Source of the DNA: Plantago ovata
Taxonomy: Eukaryota; Streptophyta; Magnoliopsida; Lamiales; Plantaginaceae
Reading direction: 5' to 3'
NCBI GenBank assembly: GCA_028274465.1
Contig: CM051456.1
Span: forward strand, 50,769,011-50,833,010
Length of the DNA stretch: 64,000 bases
The translations under genes and the position numbers were made by a program. Numbering within the stretch: the first letter of the stretch is position 1; each line of letters begins with the position of its first letter. Of the stretch, positions 20,185 to 32,293 are shown one piece after another. The notes below the pieces were generated by a model that was not told where the DNA came from, made no database searches, and saw only the letters and a program-made list of their open reading frames with translations.

Positions 20185-22253
20185 TGATAGTGTATATGTC
20201 CTAGAGACAGTCCTTGCTAAGGTCATGGTGCCCTTATAGAGGGCATATATGTACTATTACACAGGTCAACGTAATATAATATATGTTTGTTGCATTTTAC
20301 TATTGAGTATCGCTTTCATATTTATATTACACCAGGCTGCAGCATGTCATATCTTTATTACTGTCTGTATTGATATTAAACATGTCCCCTCGGATAGATG
20401 ACCGATCACACAGTTAGTGGGAGCTATGTGAGTTATCATCTATCCCAAACTCTCCCTAGTCGAGGTTCATCTCGGATGCGGGGGTCTGAAGGAACCAGAC
20501 AAGACTAGTATGCGTGGAGGTTATACTTGTTGGAGCAAGTGTGAGCCGATCCCACGGCCACGGAACGGATTGTTGGACAATCAAGGAACGTTCCCATAAC
20601 TGCGCATAGTTGTTCGAAGAAGCTTTATCGAACAATGGAAGTACCCACCGGACACTCCCATCGATGTATACTCTACACCGAAGTGTCTATGGGAACCGGT
20701 GAGTTGTCGAAGTGATGCCATTCGTCCTTTGTACTTGCAGGACTTTATCATCACATTTGTTGCCCCATATCCTTGGTGGACCCGTCGATGTCAGCTCTGA
20801 ATAAGCAGCTGACCAAAGACACGATCCAGGATTATGGCTAAATACAAATGGGGATGATAAGTGATTCTGTGAAGAATTCATCTCTCAAGTGTAGCACAGG
20901 AGAGCACTGCTCATAGTCTGCATAGTTGTGTTGGAAAAGTCACTGGCCAGTGCAAATGATATATTATGATGGTCATAAGTATATCTTAACCAAGCAACTC
21001 CCTGAGACGCCCGTGGATGTATTATTGAGATAGACACTTCATCGATCCTAGATACATTCGAGCAAGTCAGATGAAGGGACGTTACCATCGCTGCGTTGAG
21101 CGCGACAGGCTTCGCAACGAAAGGGTTAGCTTTGAGAAACCTCTCAAACGTCCTCACGTATTAATATTGGAAATGGAACCGTCTAGGAATTCCATGTTGC
21201 CTAGTCTAGGACTTGCTTAATACGGTGAGGCCCTATGGGTCACAATATGTGGTGATTCAGTCTATCAGAATATCTTTGAAGATGGAATCGCAATTAATTT
21301 GGAACTAATTGTGATTGATGGATTATAATTGATTTGGAATTAATTATAATATTTGGTGGCTCAATTAATGATTTGGAATTATTAATTGAATTGGCTAATT
21401 AATTGTATTTTATATAAATACAATTAAAGATTATATTTTGGAAATATAATGGAGGTTTGATTATAAATGATATGTTAATTTAGAATTAACATATGCACTT
21501 GGGCGAAATCTACTTGGAGTTTGAATTGCCTTAGAAATATAAGTGGGTCCCAAAATTGGGACCCACCTCCCGTAGGACAAGGCGCGCGCGCGCGCGTGGC
21601 TGGGTAGGGGAAGGAGTTCGACTCCTTCCTCTATTAGAAGTCCAAGGGATAAGTTAGATTTTCCTGATTGAGTTTTAATTTGATTGGGAATGATCTAGAC
21701 TTGATATTTGTTTCCTTGTGCGATAAGAATTAGATTCTTATTCCTTTACGAAGTCTGATTGCTTATGCTTTAGGCTTCTATTGACTACTATATATAGTAG
21801 ACTATTAGAGAGTTTTTTGACATAGACTTTCACAGTCATTCTACCCAGTTTTCTTAGAGAAAATAAAAACTCTCCCCTCCTCTTTAGCCACCCGCGCGCG
21901 CCACCACCAGAGGAATTGCCGCCCCGTCTTCTTGGTCACACAAAGAATATCCTAGCATTCTTCCGATAGACTGTTCATCCGTGGATACCAAGGTTGAGGT
22001 TCTAGGAGTTGGAAACTAACTCTTATTGTCTTGCAGATATAAGGAGTATTGTAGATATCTTCGACTTCGACGAAGGAGAAGATACACCGGAATATTACGA
22101 AGACCTGGAAGCTGCTTTGGAAGTAAGGTTAGTCTTCTAATTGACGTGTTTATATATATACGACATATGCATAATCAATTAACCTGTATGTTAAGAAAAT
22201 TTTTGAAATTCCGCTGCGTACCCTAGGGGTAACTCTGACCGTATTTTCTTACA
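20185..22253 (+). mobile_element. Z: 2.07-kb solo LTR of an unrelated element in Tat-1 RT
   Basis: Begins TGATAGTG, ends TTCTTACA and is flanked by CGCCT at 20180-20184 and 22254-22258. It has no coding capacity. Features include an AT-rich region with repeated GATTTGGAATTAATT-like units (about 21290-21490), a GC dinucleotide run at 21582-21597, a TATA-like palindrome CTACTATATATAGTAG (21786-21801) and CCGCTGCG near the 3' end, a motif common in Copia LTR U5 ends. Strand is assigned from the TATA box. Family not identified. Confidence 0.85.
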
Positions 22254-23455
22254 CGCCTAGTGAACAAGATGTTCAAAGACGAGATAGGCAAAACCATGGA
22301 AGTTTATGTCGACGACATGCTAGTGAAAAGCAAGAAGGAAATCCAACACGTCGAACACCTTAATAAGTGCTTCGCGGTCCTGAGGAAATATGGTATGAAA
22401 GTTAATCCGACAAAGTGTACATTTGGTGTCAAGGGAGGCAAGTTCCTTGGTTACGTAGTGACCGAAAGGGGAATAGAAGCAAATCCAGTAAAGATCAAAG
22501 CCATCCTTGACCTTCCGCAACCAAAGACACTCAATGAGGTACAACAATTGGTTGGAAAATCCATCACCCTAAGCCGTTTCATCTCAAGATCGGCCGAGAA
22601 GAATTTGCCCTTCTTCAAGGTCCTGAGGAAGAGTAATCAGTTCGAAGGACAAAGGAATGCGAAGTAGCTTTTCAGAAACTGAAGCAATACTTGTCATCGC
22701 GACCTTTACTATCCAAGCCGGTGGACAGAGAACCATTATACCTCTACCTTGCGACCACTCCGGAGGCAATAAGTTCCGTCCTAGTACGGATCCAAGGGAA
22801 TGATCATATGTCGATTTATTATTTGAGCAAGGCGCTAACAGGTGTAGAGACAAGGTACTTAGACATTGAGAGATTGTCATTTGCCTTGGTCTACACTGCA
22901 AGGAGGCTCAAACAATACTTTGGTGCACATAAGATGATTTTCTTAACAAGCCAACCTCTCAAGCAAGTCCTAGGGAGACCAGAAATGAGAGGAAGACTAG
23001 CAAGATGGGCGATTGAGCTTAGTGAGTTCGACATCGACTACCAAGCCCCATTAGCCAACAAAACTCAAGTCCTAGCGGATTTCTTGGCCGAGTATCCCGC
23101 CAAGGACCCTATGGACGTCGACCCAAAGGAAGCACAATTTGACTCAGCTATGATGATCGACTCTCAAGGACCACAAGTCATTGACCATTTCAAGGCTCTA
23201 GAAGCGGCGTTGAGAGGATTCAAGGAACTAGCCCAAGCTAGTAGAGAAATTAACAAGTCCAATGCCGAAGACGCCATGCTTTATCGTCCTAAGACCAATG
23301 ACCAAAGGGAAGAGTACACTCCCAGTCACATGTTCCTTCTCAACGATGTGGCCATGGAAGAAGCAAATTCTCAGATCATCGCCCAAGGACCAAAACCCGG
23401 AGCGGAGGTTCCGGAGGAAACAGAAAAAGGTCCGAAGGAAACAGGCAAGGGTTAG
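22254..23455 (+). pseudogene. Tat-1 pol, C-terminal RT and RNase H
   Basis: Resumes directly after the Z insertion. RT active site YVDDMLVKSKK at 22304, then FLGYVVTERGIEANP. A frameshift occurs near 22650. RNase H connection and domain follow from 22691 (YYLSKALTGVETRY, then LADFLAEYP). The frame ends at 23455 after an acidic linker. Would copy element RNA into DNA inside the particle; inactive here because of stops and insertion. Confidence 0.85.
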
Positions 23456-23476
23456 AATGAACCGGTCCGAGAAATA

Positions 23477-25231
23477 ATGCTTCCCGAACCAAAGGATCCA
23501 AAAGATCATGGAGATGTTTGGATTTTACAAGTTGATGGTTCATCTTGCGGGAGGTCCGGAGGAATTGGAATTTACCTCAGGAGTCCCAGAGGAGCCGAGT
23601 TGGAATATGCTGCGACCTTAGGTTTCTCTGTCTCAAACAATGAAGCTGAATACGAAGCAATTCTGATTGATCTCCGGATGGCCAAAGCACTTCAAGTGAA
23701 GAAAATCAAACTTTTCACCGACTCACAATTGGCCGAGAGGCAGCTATTTGGAGCATTCAAAGCAAAGAAGAGCTCCTTGCTAGAGTACAAGGACGCTATC
23801 AAAGAAGAAATGGCACACTTTGAAGAATTCCAAGTGAAAAAATTTGCTAGAGAACTCAATGGTAAGGCGGATGCCTTGTCCAAATATGCATCTGCGTCCG
23901 GAGGCGTAGACACTCGGAATGTCATACTTCTGAAGATGGAGCTTTCGTCCATCGCAAGTTTCCAAAAAACTGCGCAAGGCATGTTCACTATCGATACGAC
24001 CCCAAGTTGGATGCAACCTATCACGGCCTATTTGATGCATGGAATCCTCCCGAGGGACCGTGCGGAAGCAAGGAGGGTCAAAGGGAGAGTAGTAAGGTAC
24101 TTTGTCCAAGGGACATATCTTTACAAGAGATCATTTATAGGCACACACCTTAGGTGCGTTAGCAACAACGAAGTCCAAGCAATCCTGGAGGAAATGCACC
24201 AAGGGAGTTGTGGAAACCACTTGGGAGGAAGAGCCTTAGCTCAGAAAATTATTCGCCAAGGATTTTATTGGCCAACGGTGCGAGAGGACGCCGTGCAATT
24301 TGTGCGCAAGTGTGAAGAATGTCAATACTTTGCGACCCCCGATCATGCGCCCGCAAGACCACTTATTCCCTCCAAGATCACATGCCCCTTTGACACATGG
24401 GGAATCGACATAGTCGGACCATTGCTCAAAGGAACCGGACAAAAGAAATTCATCATTGTTGTTGTAGAATATTTCAGCAAATGGGCAGAGCGGAGGCGGT
24501 TTCAATGATCAACGAGAAGAAGGTCATGGACTTTGTCTGGAGAAATAGTGTGCCGGTTTGGCTTACCAAGAGTCCTTGTGTCCGACAACGGTTCTCAGTT
24601 CTCCGGAGCCAAGTTCAACGCATGGTGCGAAAGGATGAAGATCGAAAGGCACTTTACTTCAGTGGGATATCCCCAAGCTAATGGCCAAACCGAGTCCACC
24701 AACAAGACGTTCGTGAGGAGCTTGAAGAAAACGTTTTCAGCGTACCAAGGAAGTTGGGTCGAGTAACTCAATGGAGTCTTCTAGGCCTACCGCACCACTT
24801 CAAAGACAGCTACAAGGGAAACTCCATTCTCCCTTGTCTATGGTTCGGAGGTAGTAATCCCGGCCGAGATTGTGCAAGAGAAATTGAGAATTCAAGGCTA
24901 CCAACCGGAGGATAACCATGAAGCAAGGATGTTCGATCTAGAAATGCTCGAAGAGTCAAGGACCACAACATTGGCAAACATCTTGCGCTACCAAGCCATT
25001 GTCGCAAAGGCCTACAACAAGCATGTCAAGGACAGAGACTTTCAAGTTGGAGACTTGGTACTCCGCACGGCGGACATCCTAGGAAATCCACACAAGATGG
25101 AACCCAAGTGGGAAGGCCCTTACAAGAGAGTGGAAGCCAATTCCAATGGAAGTTATCGCTTGGAAGATGCCGAAGGAAATGAGTTGAAGAACACTTGGAA
25201 CACCACCAATCTCCAGATGTTTTATGCTTAG
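23477..25231 (+). pseudogene. Tat-1 pol, second RNase H and integrase
   Basis: The second RNase H (RVT_3 type) has DGSS near 23532, NNEAEYEA, FTDSQL and NGKADALS, the four acidic positions. Integrase follows: HHCC region (MHQGSCGNHLGGRAL and KCEECQ, about 24195-24325), WGIDIVGP (first Asp, about 24409), SDNGSQF (second Asp) and GQTESTN (Glu). The frame shifts near 24490 and has stops at 24764-24766 and 24782-24784. A late WEGPYKRV-like element precedes the stop at 25229-25231, typical of Ty3 integrase tails. The dual RNase H identifies the Tat group. Confidence 0.85.
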
Positions 25232-26234
25232 AAGGCATTGGAGAAATATGCAAGGTTTTGATGAGCTCCTGTGGAAGGCCCCCTTTCGCTAGTTTTTGAT
25301 TTCTAGTTCAGTTTTTGTTTCGCCCTTTGGCATGGCCTCGAAGCCCACCGTTGTAATTCAATTTTCGTCAAATCAATGCAACTCTTTCAGTTTGAGATAT
25401 TGTCTTGCTTACGCGAAAGGAAGATATAAGATCACGAAAGGCAACACAAAAATACGAAACTAGATAAGGGACTCCGAAGGAGAGAAATAATGGTTGAAAG
25501 GCAAAAAATTCTAACCTTCTCAATTTTTTAAGACAAGAAAAAGATGTCTCGGGAAAATTTGTCGAGAATTTTTCGAGTTGGAGGTCCCCGGACGCACAAT
25601 GGGCCGACGACCTGCTCCTCGGCCAACCTTAAAGCAGTCCGAGGAATGTAACTTGTCTGATGGCCACAAGAAGTTTTTGCCTTGGATTTTTTCAGAAAAA
25701 TTGTAAGGGAGAAAAAGTGTGCTCGACGACACACTTAATTACCTAAGGGCCGACTAGTAGGCATTCAAAAATGTTCGAGGGTATCAAAGGATTGATGCGC
25801 CCGAGTAGCACAACTCCATACTTGGTGAAATTTTAGCGAAATTATTCACAAATGCATAGCGGCCGACTAGCAAAGGTGATCGACCATAGCGACCCATACT
25901 TAGAACTTTTTCTAAGTACAATAAAAGAGAAACAAAGTACCTGCAGAAGCATCTCATAAAATGGCATAATGCTTTGCGACATGCCAAAGTTAAAGACGAA
26001 AAGTGCAAGAAAGAAGTGACACAAACGAGCGATTAGCATAAGGCCTCGTCGGGCAAAAGGAAGAGCATAGTTGATTTACAAAAGTATATGCACCCAAATG
26101 AGAGGGGCATCAAAAAGAGCTCTCCCGAGCACGCCACAAAGGGCCGAATAAGTTAAAGCAGAAATTGAATTGTTCGACTAGCAAAATAAAAGACTTGTTC
26201 ATTTTTTACAAGTTTTACCGAGCATACTCGGCCT
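25232..26234 (+). other. Tat-1 region between pol and the antisense gene
   Basis: No credible gene in 1 kb. From about 25540 the sequence repeatedly contains GACTAG and CTCGG/CCGAG words that continue through the antisense gene to about 30120, suggesting one compositional unit. It probably holds the 3' untranslated regions of the convergent pol and antisense transcripts. Confidence 0.5.
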
Positions 26235-27014
26235 TCAACCAGAACGACTGCGGGACTGCTCGGTCGACTTGGGAGGAGATCTCTGAATGTCTTGCCCTTC
26301 CCCGGACCGACTACCGCCCCCAGAAGCTTTACTCGCCCCTCCAGCTCGACTAGCTCCTGATCCTTCCGCGCGCCTCTCTACCTCAAGAGTCTCCCGAAAC
26401 TTGATAACCTCGGGCTCTTCCAAAGTATAATCACGGCCGAGGACGGGACCGGGAAGAGCTAGCCACCTAGTGTTGCGATGACCACACTTGTTGAATGGCT
26501 CGAGTATCCCAACGCGTAACACCTCGGGCACCCAAGAAGGAAGCAGGCCGACCTTAGCGGGGTAAGGCACTTCAGGGTTAGCCACCAAATCTACGATCTC
26601 ACAGGCCATGTGCTCGGCGTCGGACACTATCTGATCTGGGTAGTCGGACAGGTCTCCATTTTAGTTGTCCTTCAAGCCGGCGGCGTCGCTGTCAAAGTCC
26701 GCGAGCAAGAGACCTTGGGCCTTCAACTGGTCGAGAGCGGAGTAGAAGCCCTCCTCGTCCCCCACTTCCTTCGTCTCCTGCATCTTCAAACGGTACGAGG
26801 CAGACTCATAGAAAGCCTTAGCACCCTCGTACCGAGTATCTTTGAGGTACCCGAGGACGGCATCCTTGAAACGGGCCATCTTGATGGAGAGGTTATTCCA
26901 TGCATCCTTCCACGCTTTCATCTGCCTCCAAGCTTGCAAACTTGGCCTTCTCGACCTGCAGCTCCTCTTCAAGCGCCCGAGTACGGGTGTTTACTTCCTG
27001 AACCTGGAGGCGAG

Positions 27015-27120
27015 CTGCAAAGAATAAAAGGATAGGCCCGAGGACCGATGAAGTTAGCATAGCAGCGAGAAGTAATACTTGGCAGTTTTGAGTTAAACAC
27101 AAGATATTCAAAGGCATTAC
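27015..27120 (-). other. Second candidate intron of the antisense gene
   Basis: Minus-strand AAG|GTAATG at 27120 and CTTTGCAG|C at 27015, 106 nt. Borders are canonical, but splicing does not keep the frame in this decayed copy, so it is weaker than the 159-nt intron. Confidence 0.4.
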
Positions 27121-27545
27121 CTTGCGCGACACCTGACTCAGCTCGTGCACCCGATCAAGCTCGTCGAGCGCCATGATCCGATTCACTTCGTCCGAGAGAT
27201 CCTCGTCAGTAGTGATCTCCTTGCCCTTGCCCTTGTTCTTGTGGGCCTTCTTACCCGCTCGACCACCCTCGTCGTCGGAGCTTCTCTTGATTTTCTTGGA
27301 ATTTTTATCGTCCTTAGACTTGTCATCGACCTTTTTGAGCTGAGGAAGAGCCATATCTAGAGGAGGCTCACCTTCCCGCTCCCGACGAGCCATCTCGTCC
27401 TTGTGAACAGCAGCATTGCGATGAGGGTCGCAAGGAAGCTGCGAGGGTGAATTCATAACCTTGTCCAACTTCTGCTGGTGAACAAGCTCGCACTGTCTTC
27501 TCCCGGCCTCGAGCGTATCAGACATGATCCACTTAAGCCAATAGT

Positions 27546-27704
27546 CTGCAAAGAAAAAAGGGAGTTAGTACACAAATACACAAAGGTATGAGGACCAAAT
27601 GAAAACATAAAGGAGCGACAAGCAAAAGATGGTAAAGTGGACTATGTATGGAAAAGTGTCTAGAAACACCCTACTCGAGCATAAAGAAGAAAAAGTACAC
27701 TTAC
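27546..27704 (-). other. Frame-preserving intron of the antisense gene
   Basis: Minus-strand donor TTTTA|GTAAGT at 27704 and acceptor TTTCTTTGCAG at 27546 (159 nt). The codon split A|AC joins the upstream frame ending CGFKKDF to the downstream frame starting YWLKWIMSD. Without splicing the upstream frame stops inside the interval. Confidence 0.7.
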
Positions 27705-29344
27705 TAAAATCCTTTTTGAAACCACAATATACGGGCTCAGTCAAATTTCCCAAGTAAGGCAAAGGTTGAAGATTCAAGGCCCAATAAAAATATCTCTTGG
27801 GGTCCGGAAGCAAGTTCTCCGTTTGATATCGGACAGCCCAAGGAGCCATTTCGGCCGCGGGCTACCTACCAACCCATGTTCCTCGGAAGAACCTTTTTGG
27901 GACGCCCCAATCCAACTCTCGTCGGTCATACCGGGTTGTCGCACCTTGCGGACGTAGAAATAGCGCGACCACCACCGACACCCGATCGACGATGGAGCCT
28001 CCTTTAAGAAGGCAAAACTAGTCCAAGTCGAGAAAAGTAAAAATGTGGGTTCCCCGGGCTGACCGACACCCGAAAAAGTTGTATAAAGGTCGAGTAATTT
28101 ACGGGGATTCCTCGAATGTGACAGAAAACCCCATAGCAAACTAGAGCACCGAGCGAGCTCGGAATTATCTGAGCTGGAGCGAGGCCTAGGTCGTTGAAGA
28201 GGTCGCGGAAAGCATCACAAAAGGGCATCCACCATCCTCGCTCGAATGACATTGTATGAACTGACATGTACCCGGACGGCGGGTTGTAAAACGTTTGGTC
28301 GGGCATCAGAAGGAGAATCACAACATTAGACTCAGGCAGAGAGTAAATCCATCTAAGGTGAGGAATCTCTTCCTCGTAAATGGTAGTCGCCAAAGTAGGA
28401 AGAGCGCCGTCCTCGTTCAACTCTCCGTTCGGATCTAGATGGTGACACTCGGAAACAGGTAGAGTAAATTTTGCGCCCGAGGAAGCAGCACCCCTCGGAT
28501 GACCATCCTTAGCAAATTTAGGAGGGATTGTCTCTCCTTTTCTTCTCCTCTTCCTCCTCGGCGCAGAACGTGAAGTCCCTACGTCCTCAGACGCAGACAC
28601 TTGATTAGCAGCCTCGCGCTCTTCATCTTGCTCGCCCTCTTCAGTCTCGGGCGGTACATCCTCTTGGTCTTGATTCCTCTTGGAGTGTCCCTCGGACACG
28701 TCCGGAGAAAGATCTTCATGATCCCCAAAGACGGAATCACTGCTCTCATCGCGCGCATAAGGGGCAGGTTTACTTCTGCTCGGACCGACCTCGTCAAAAT
28801 TTGAAGGCGGTCAACGAATCTCGTAGTCGGATGAGAGGGTCACCACCCTCTTATAGTAGCCCTGAGGCAAATACCTCACAGGAATCGAACTCTTAGTGTT
28901 TTTAGAAGAAGATTTCCCTTCAATAGGAAGAATCTCAGGATTTTTCAGCGCAGGTGCATCATCTCCCAAAATGATGACCCGAGGTTTTAAAGGATCAGGC
29001 CGACCACCTGCCCGATAATCATGCCCAAGAATCCCAGCAACGACATTCATCATCTCGGGCGGAACGCTATGAGCGGCGCCCTCCTCGACCTCATCATTGA
29101 TGAATGAGTCGTCCAAATCATACGCATTTCTAGGCCCCCGAGACAGAGCGACTAGCCTATCCTCGGGAGGAGAACTCACAACCTCCTCTTCCTCATCGGG
29201 CACCTCAACCACATGCAGCTCGCTATCCAGAAAACTCGCGGATAAAGAACTACTGATGTCCGCATACCCATGCCCCTCGGACATGTTCTCGCTATCACTC
29301 CTCTCGGACATCCTAAACAAAGGAAGAGGAGAAACATCAATCAA

Positions 29345-30134
29345 CGTCGGTTATGCAAAGTCCGAGAGGTCCGTTTAAGTATATTTTAAGTCCAAGTCTC
29401 ACAATTGAGACACGCGAAGACGGGGAAATAATATATGCGCGACTACCACATCGGGAGGAGAGGGGCAAACGAGAATTTTAAAGGGGAGCGACTAAGAAAG
29501 AAAAGGAGCGAGCACAAGTACGGGAAACATAGCAAACACGCGTAAAAAAAGTAGAGATAAAATAAAACAAAGGGGTAGTCGAAATTACTTGATTCGACGA
29601 AAAGGAAAAGTAGCTTGCTCGACTACGTCTGCTCCTCGGTCTGTGCGATTGCTACTCGGACAGGTCAAAGTGCTCTGAGTGAATTTGGGCAAAAATGTTG
29701 CAAATGAATCTAAGTACCCCTATTAATAAGAGAGTAGTATGGGAAGGCGAACCGTCACATACGTGGCGACGAATCTAGGCCGCACGCGCGACGATGTGGA
29801 AGGCCCAGATTGAGCCACGTCGTGAAAAGACAATTTTGCCCTTGGAGCGCCCCGACTTAAGGAAAATCCTCTGGCGCGTACACGAGTTAGGAGTCGCCCT
29901 ACCAGGCAGGCTCCTCGAGCAACAACAACAACAACAACAAAAAAAAAAAAAAAAAAAAAAGGGAGAAAATCGAAAAACTTGAAGAACTTTGGAACGTCTC
30001 CAAACACGTGCTCCTCGGAAGAAAGAACTACTCCCCGACCTTGTGAAGTTGCATGACCTTACCCGGATCCAATCTCTTTCATACAAATACCCTTTTTTGG
30101 TGGTCCGAGTACCATCTACTCGAACCTTTAGGCA
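29345..30134 (+). other. Tat-1 3' non-coding region with AAC repeat and A-run
   Basis: Non-coding. On the minus strand it would hold the promoter of the antisense gene (AT-rich ATATATTATT about 85 bp upstream). It includes an AAC triplet run continuing into about 21 A residues (29919-29960) followed by GGGAGAAAAT, a possible polypurine tract. If so, the following 165 bp would be the start of a very short or chimeric 3' LTR. Confidence 0.4.
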
Positions 30135-30560
30135 CTATAAATAGAGGTCCTTAGGCTGAGTTGAAGGGTGTGTCAACAACGTGATCAAACTCTCACTTGT
30201 GCTTTAACACTCAAATCCTTCTCTACTCTTTACTGCCTATTGATCCGTTCCAAGACTTAAGCTTGAAATAAAAGCTACTTGTGAAGAAGTAGAATACTAT
30301 AAGCTAAGATATTAGAAGTGTTCTTTCCTCTAAACAAGAACAAGTCTTGACACCAGAAACAACAAACTTTCTTACTGCAAAGTATTACAAGTTGAGTTTC
30401 TTTAGATTACTTGTTATAGCTGCAAAGTTATATTCAAGTCATCTCATCCCAAACCTCTCTAACTGATAAACACCCTTATACAGGCGTGTAATTCAGGGGG
30501 AACTAATCAAGCATAGTTTTGCTGATTAAGTGTCCTAAGTTTGATGGAGAACAAGGTTAC

Positions 30561-30864
30561 TGTAACGCCCCATATTTCAGAAGTTTAAAAAGGTTGAGAA
30601 CGCTACTCATACCAACAAGGTGCACTTTTATTTTCGAGAATCCACCAAGAAGAACTTCAGAGTTAAGCGTGCTTGCTCTGGAGCAATTCTAGGATGGGTA
30701 ACCCACTGGGAAGTTCCTGGTGCGCGCACGAGTGAGGACAAAGTGTGCGGATTAGAACCCGTGTTGGTCTGTGGGGCCAGCATATCACCCCGGAGAGCCC
30801 CCATGAGTAACCTTTCCGGCCCGTTGGGCTGGGTCTCAGCCCATTAGTGGGTCGGGTCGTTACA
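30561..30864 (+). mobile_element. Cassandra-type TRIM solo LTR
   Basis: A 304-bp unit, TGTAACGCCCC to GTCGTTACA, flanked by GTTAC at 30556-30560 and 30865-30869, inserted in the Cop-3 LTR. Its middle is strongly 5S rRNA-like, which is the diagnostic feature of Cassandra LTRs, and its length fits the family. Removing it with one GTTAC gives the uninterrupted LTR as in Cop-1 and Cop-5. Confidence 0.92.
30592..30728 (+). ncRNA. 5S rRNA-like body within the Cassandra LTR
   Basis: The region resembles plant 5S rRNA. Box A-like GTTAAGCGTGCTT, intermediate element-like CTAGGATGGGTAACC and box C-like CTGGGAAGTTCC are clear; the first 50 bases are diverged. It is part of a retroelement, not a true 5S gene. 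The preserved internal Pol III promoter boxes leave open weak Pol III binding. Confidence 0.75.
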
Positions 30865-31347
30865 GTTACAGTTCTCTAGTTTAGGTTGGAAACAAGGCAA
30901 TTGTGCTTTGGTTTCTGAGAATCATTAGTGATAGGATTTGTAAGGAATCTCAATTCTTATCATAGTGGATTCAGTCCTAGAAAAGACAAAGTGGATTAGT
31001 TGAGGGATTACGCCACCCTCAGATACCACTATAAAAGTGTTTGTGTGATTTACATTTCTGCAGTTATCTTTCAACAAGTTACTTTGTTTTAAACTATTTA
31101 TCTGCTCACTTGCTGAAACTAGCTTTCTGACCAAAGTAAAAGACTTCCGCACTCTGTTTCTAAGTATTAGCGAAATTGTCACTCAAAAGTAACAAGCACT
31201 TGCTGAGAAAGTTAAGTACCAGAAAACTCATTACTGAAAAGTAATAAGCACTTGCTGAGAAGTTTTAGACGACACAAAAGTTTTTAAATACTATCCAAAC
31301 CCCCCCCCCCCTCTAGTCTTTACTTGTTGTCTAAAGGGACCAACAAG

Positions 31348-31362
31348 TGTTATCAGAGCTGG
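31348..31362 (+). promoter_or_regulatory. Cop-3 primer-binding site (initiator Met tRNA, one mismatch)
   Basis: TGTTATCAGAGCTGG two bases after the LTR end. Cop-5 has TGGTATCAGAGCTGG at the same place; the site complements the 3' end of plant initiator tRNA-Met. Confidence 0.85.
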
Positions 31363-32293
31363 AGGTTCTTTAACCTACAACACTGAACCTAGATACCCTT
31401 AGGTGCTTTCTGTAATTCACTTTCACTTGATCAGTGTGGTAGTTGTTTGTTGACAGGATGTCTCTGGGAGATGCTCCCCAGATGAAGCTGGAAAACTATG
31501 AGAAATGGTGAAATAATATGATTCTACATCTTGAGGCCATTAGTGATGAGATGGTTACTGTCATTAATGATGGTCCACTCAAAATCACTAAAGTTATAAA
31601 ATCCTACCCTTACACCACAAAAGACAAAGATGGTATAGACATACCTATTGGTGATCCAGTCGACAAGGTTGTGGATAAACCAAGAGAGGAATGGACTTCT
31701 GATGAAGCCAAAAGATTCCGCCTTGATGGCCAAGCAAGAAACATCATTATTCGATCTACTCCAGACACCATACAGTGCAAACTGTGGGGTGCCAAGACTG
31801 CTAAGGAAGCTTGGAAAATGGTTCAAGATCTTGGTGCTGATCTGACAAAACCAAGGAAAACAAACTCGAAGTGCTAAAGTTGAAGTTTCAAAATTTCAGC
31901 ACGGTACCACTAAGTCACTGGAAGACTTGGATTTCAGATTCACAACTCTTGTGAGTGAAATGGCTGCCTTGGGTGCTGGAAATTTCTACTCAGATTCTGT
32001 AAAGGTAAAAACTATTATCAGAAGTTTGAACCAAGAGTGGATTCACACTTAGAATTTCTACTACAACCAAGGAATGCCTAACATCACTCCAATAGAGTTG
32101 TTCTCTCACCTTGCTGTTGTCAACTATGAGACAAAAAAAAAGAAAATGTGTTTGCTGAAAAATCGCAAAACATTGCTCTTACTGCCAAGCCTTCATCTTC
32201 TGAAAAGAAGACAATCGAATAAGGGAAGATAGAAAATTTTCGCTCCTAAATTTTCGCATGTACCCTATTTTTTAGCCGGTTTTAACCGGCTTC

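Larger units (their letters stand above)
26235..29344 (-). pseudogene. Tat-1 antisense gene (PF04195-type putative gypsy-type transposon protein), spliced
   Basis: Convergent to pol. The N-terminal part (29344 or ATG 29311 to 28811) is acidic; after one TGA (28811-28813) the same frame continues to 28004 with a basic patch (APRRKRRRKGE). A PF04195-like domain follows: NPPSGYMSVHTMSFERG, then FNDLGLAPAQIIPSSLG. Two frameshifts lie between 28050 and 27850. A 159-nt intron (27546-27704) is skipped in frame, followed by a lysine-rich segment, coiled-coil-like helices and a Gly/Ser-rich tail ending at 26235. A similar antisense ORF is known from Tat-lineage elements such as Grande and RIRE2. Function unknown. 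Confidence 0.75.
18806..30134 (+). mobile_element. Tat-1: Ty3 Tat-lineage element, 5' part absent
   Basis: Plus-strand internal region: protease, reverse transcriptase, RNase H, a second (RVT_3-type) RNase H and integrase. It is followed by an antisense gene and non-coding DNA with a long A-run and GGGAG purine block (29939-29968). The second RNase H and the antisense PF04195-type gene are hallmarks of the Tat lineage. Gag and the 5' LTR are not present; the left edge is a Cop LTR tip. The right edge at 30134/30135 falls in the TATA region of a Cop LTR and would fit insertion of Tat-1 into Cop-3. The 3' LTR start could not be placed. Confidence 0.8.
30135..31345 (+). mobile_element. Cop-3 5' LTR from the TATA box to its end
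   Basis: Collinear with 37097-38013 of Cop-5 from CTATAAATAGAGG (TATA at 30136-30143) to GGGACCAACA, with the Cassandra LTR inserted at 30561-30864. The U3 part upstream of the TATA box is absent and replaced by Tat-1 sequence. The second U5 hairpin ATTACT-GAAA-AGTAAT is intact near 31219; the first is degenerate. Confidence 0.85.

Noticed and set aside
21582-21597. GC dinucleotide run as a regulatory element or Z-DNA site
   Set aside because: A short simple repeat within a solo LTR; nothing else supports a role.
30592-30728. Functional 5S rRNA gene
   Set aside because: It is diverged in its first half, single, and enclosed in a TSD-flanked LTR with TGTAAC/GTTACA ends.
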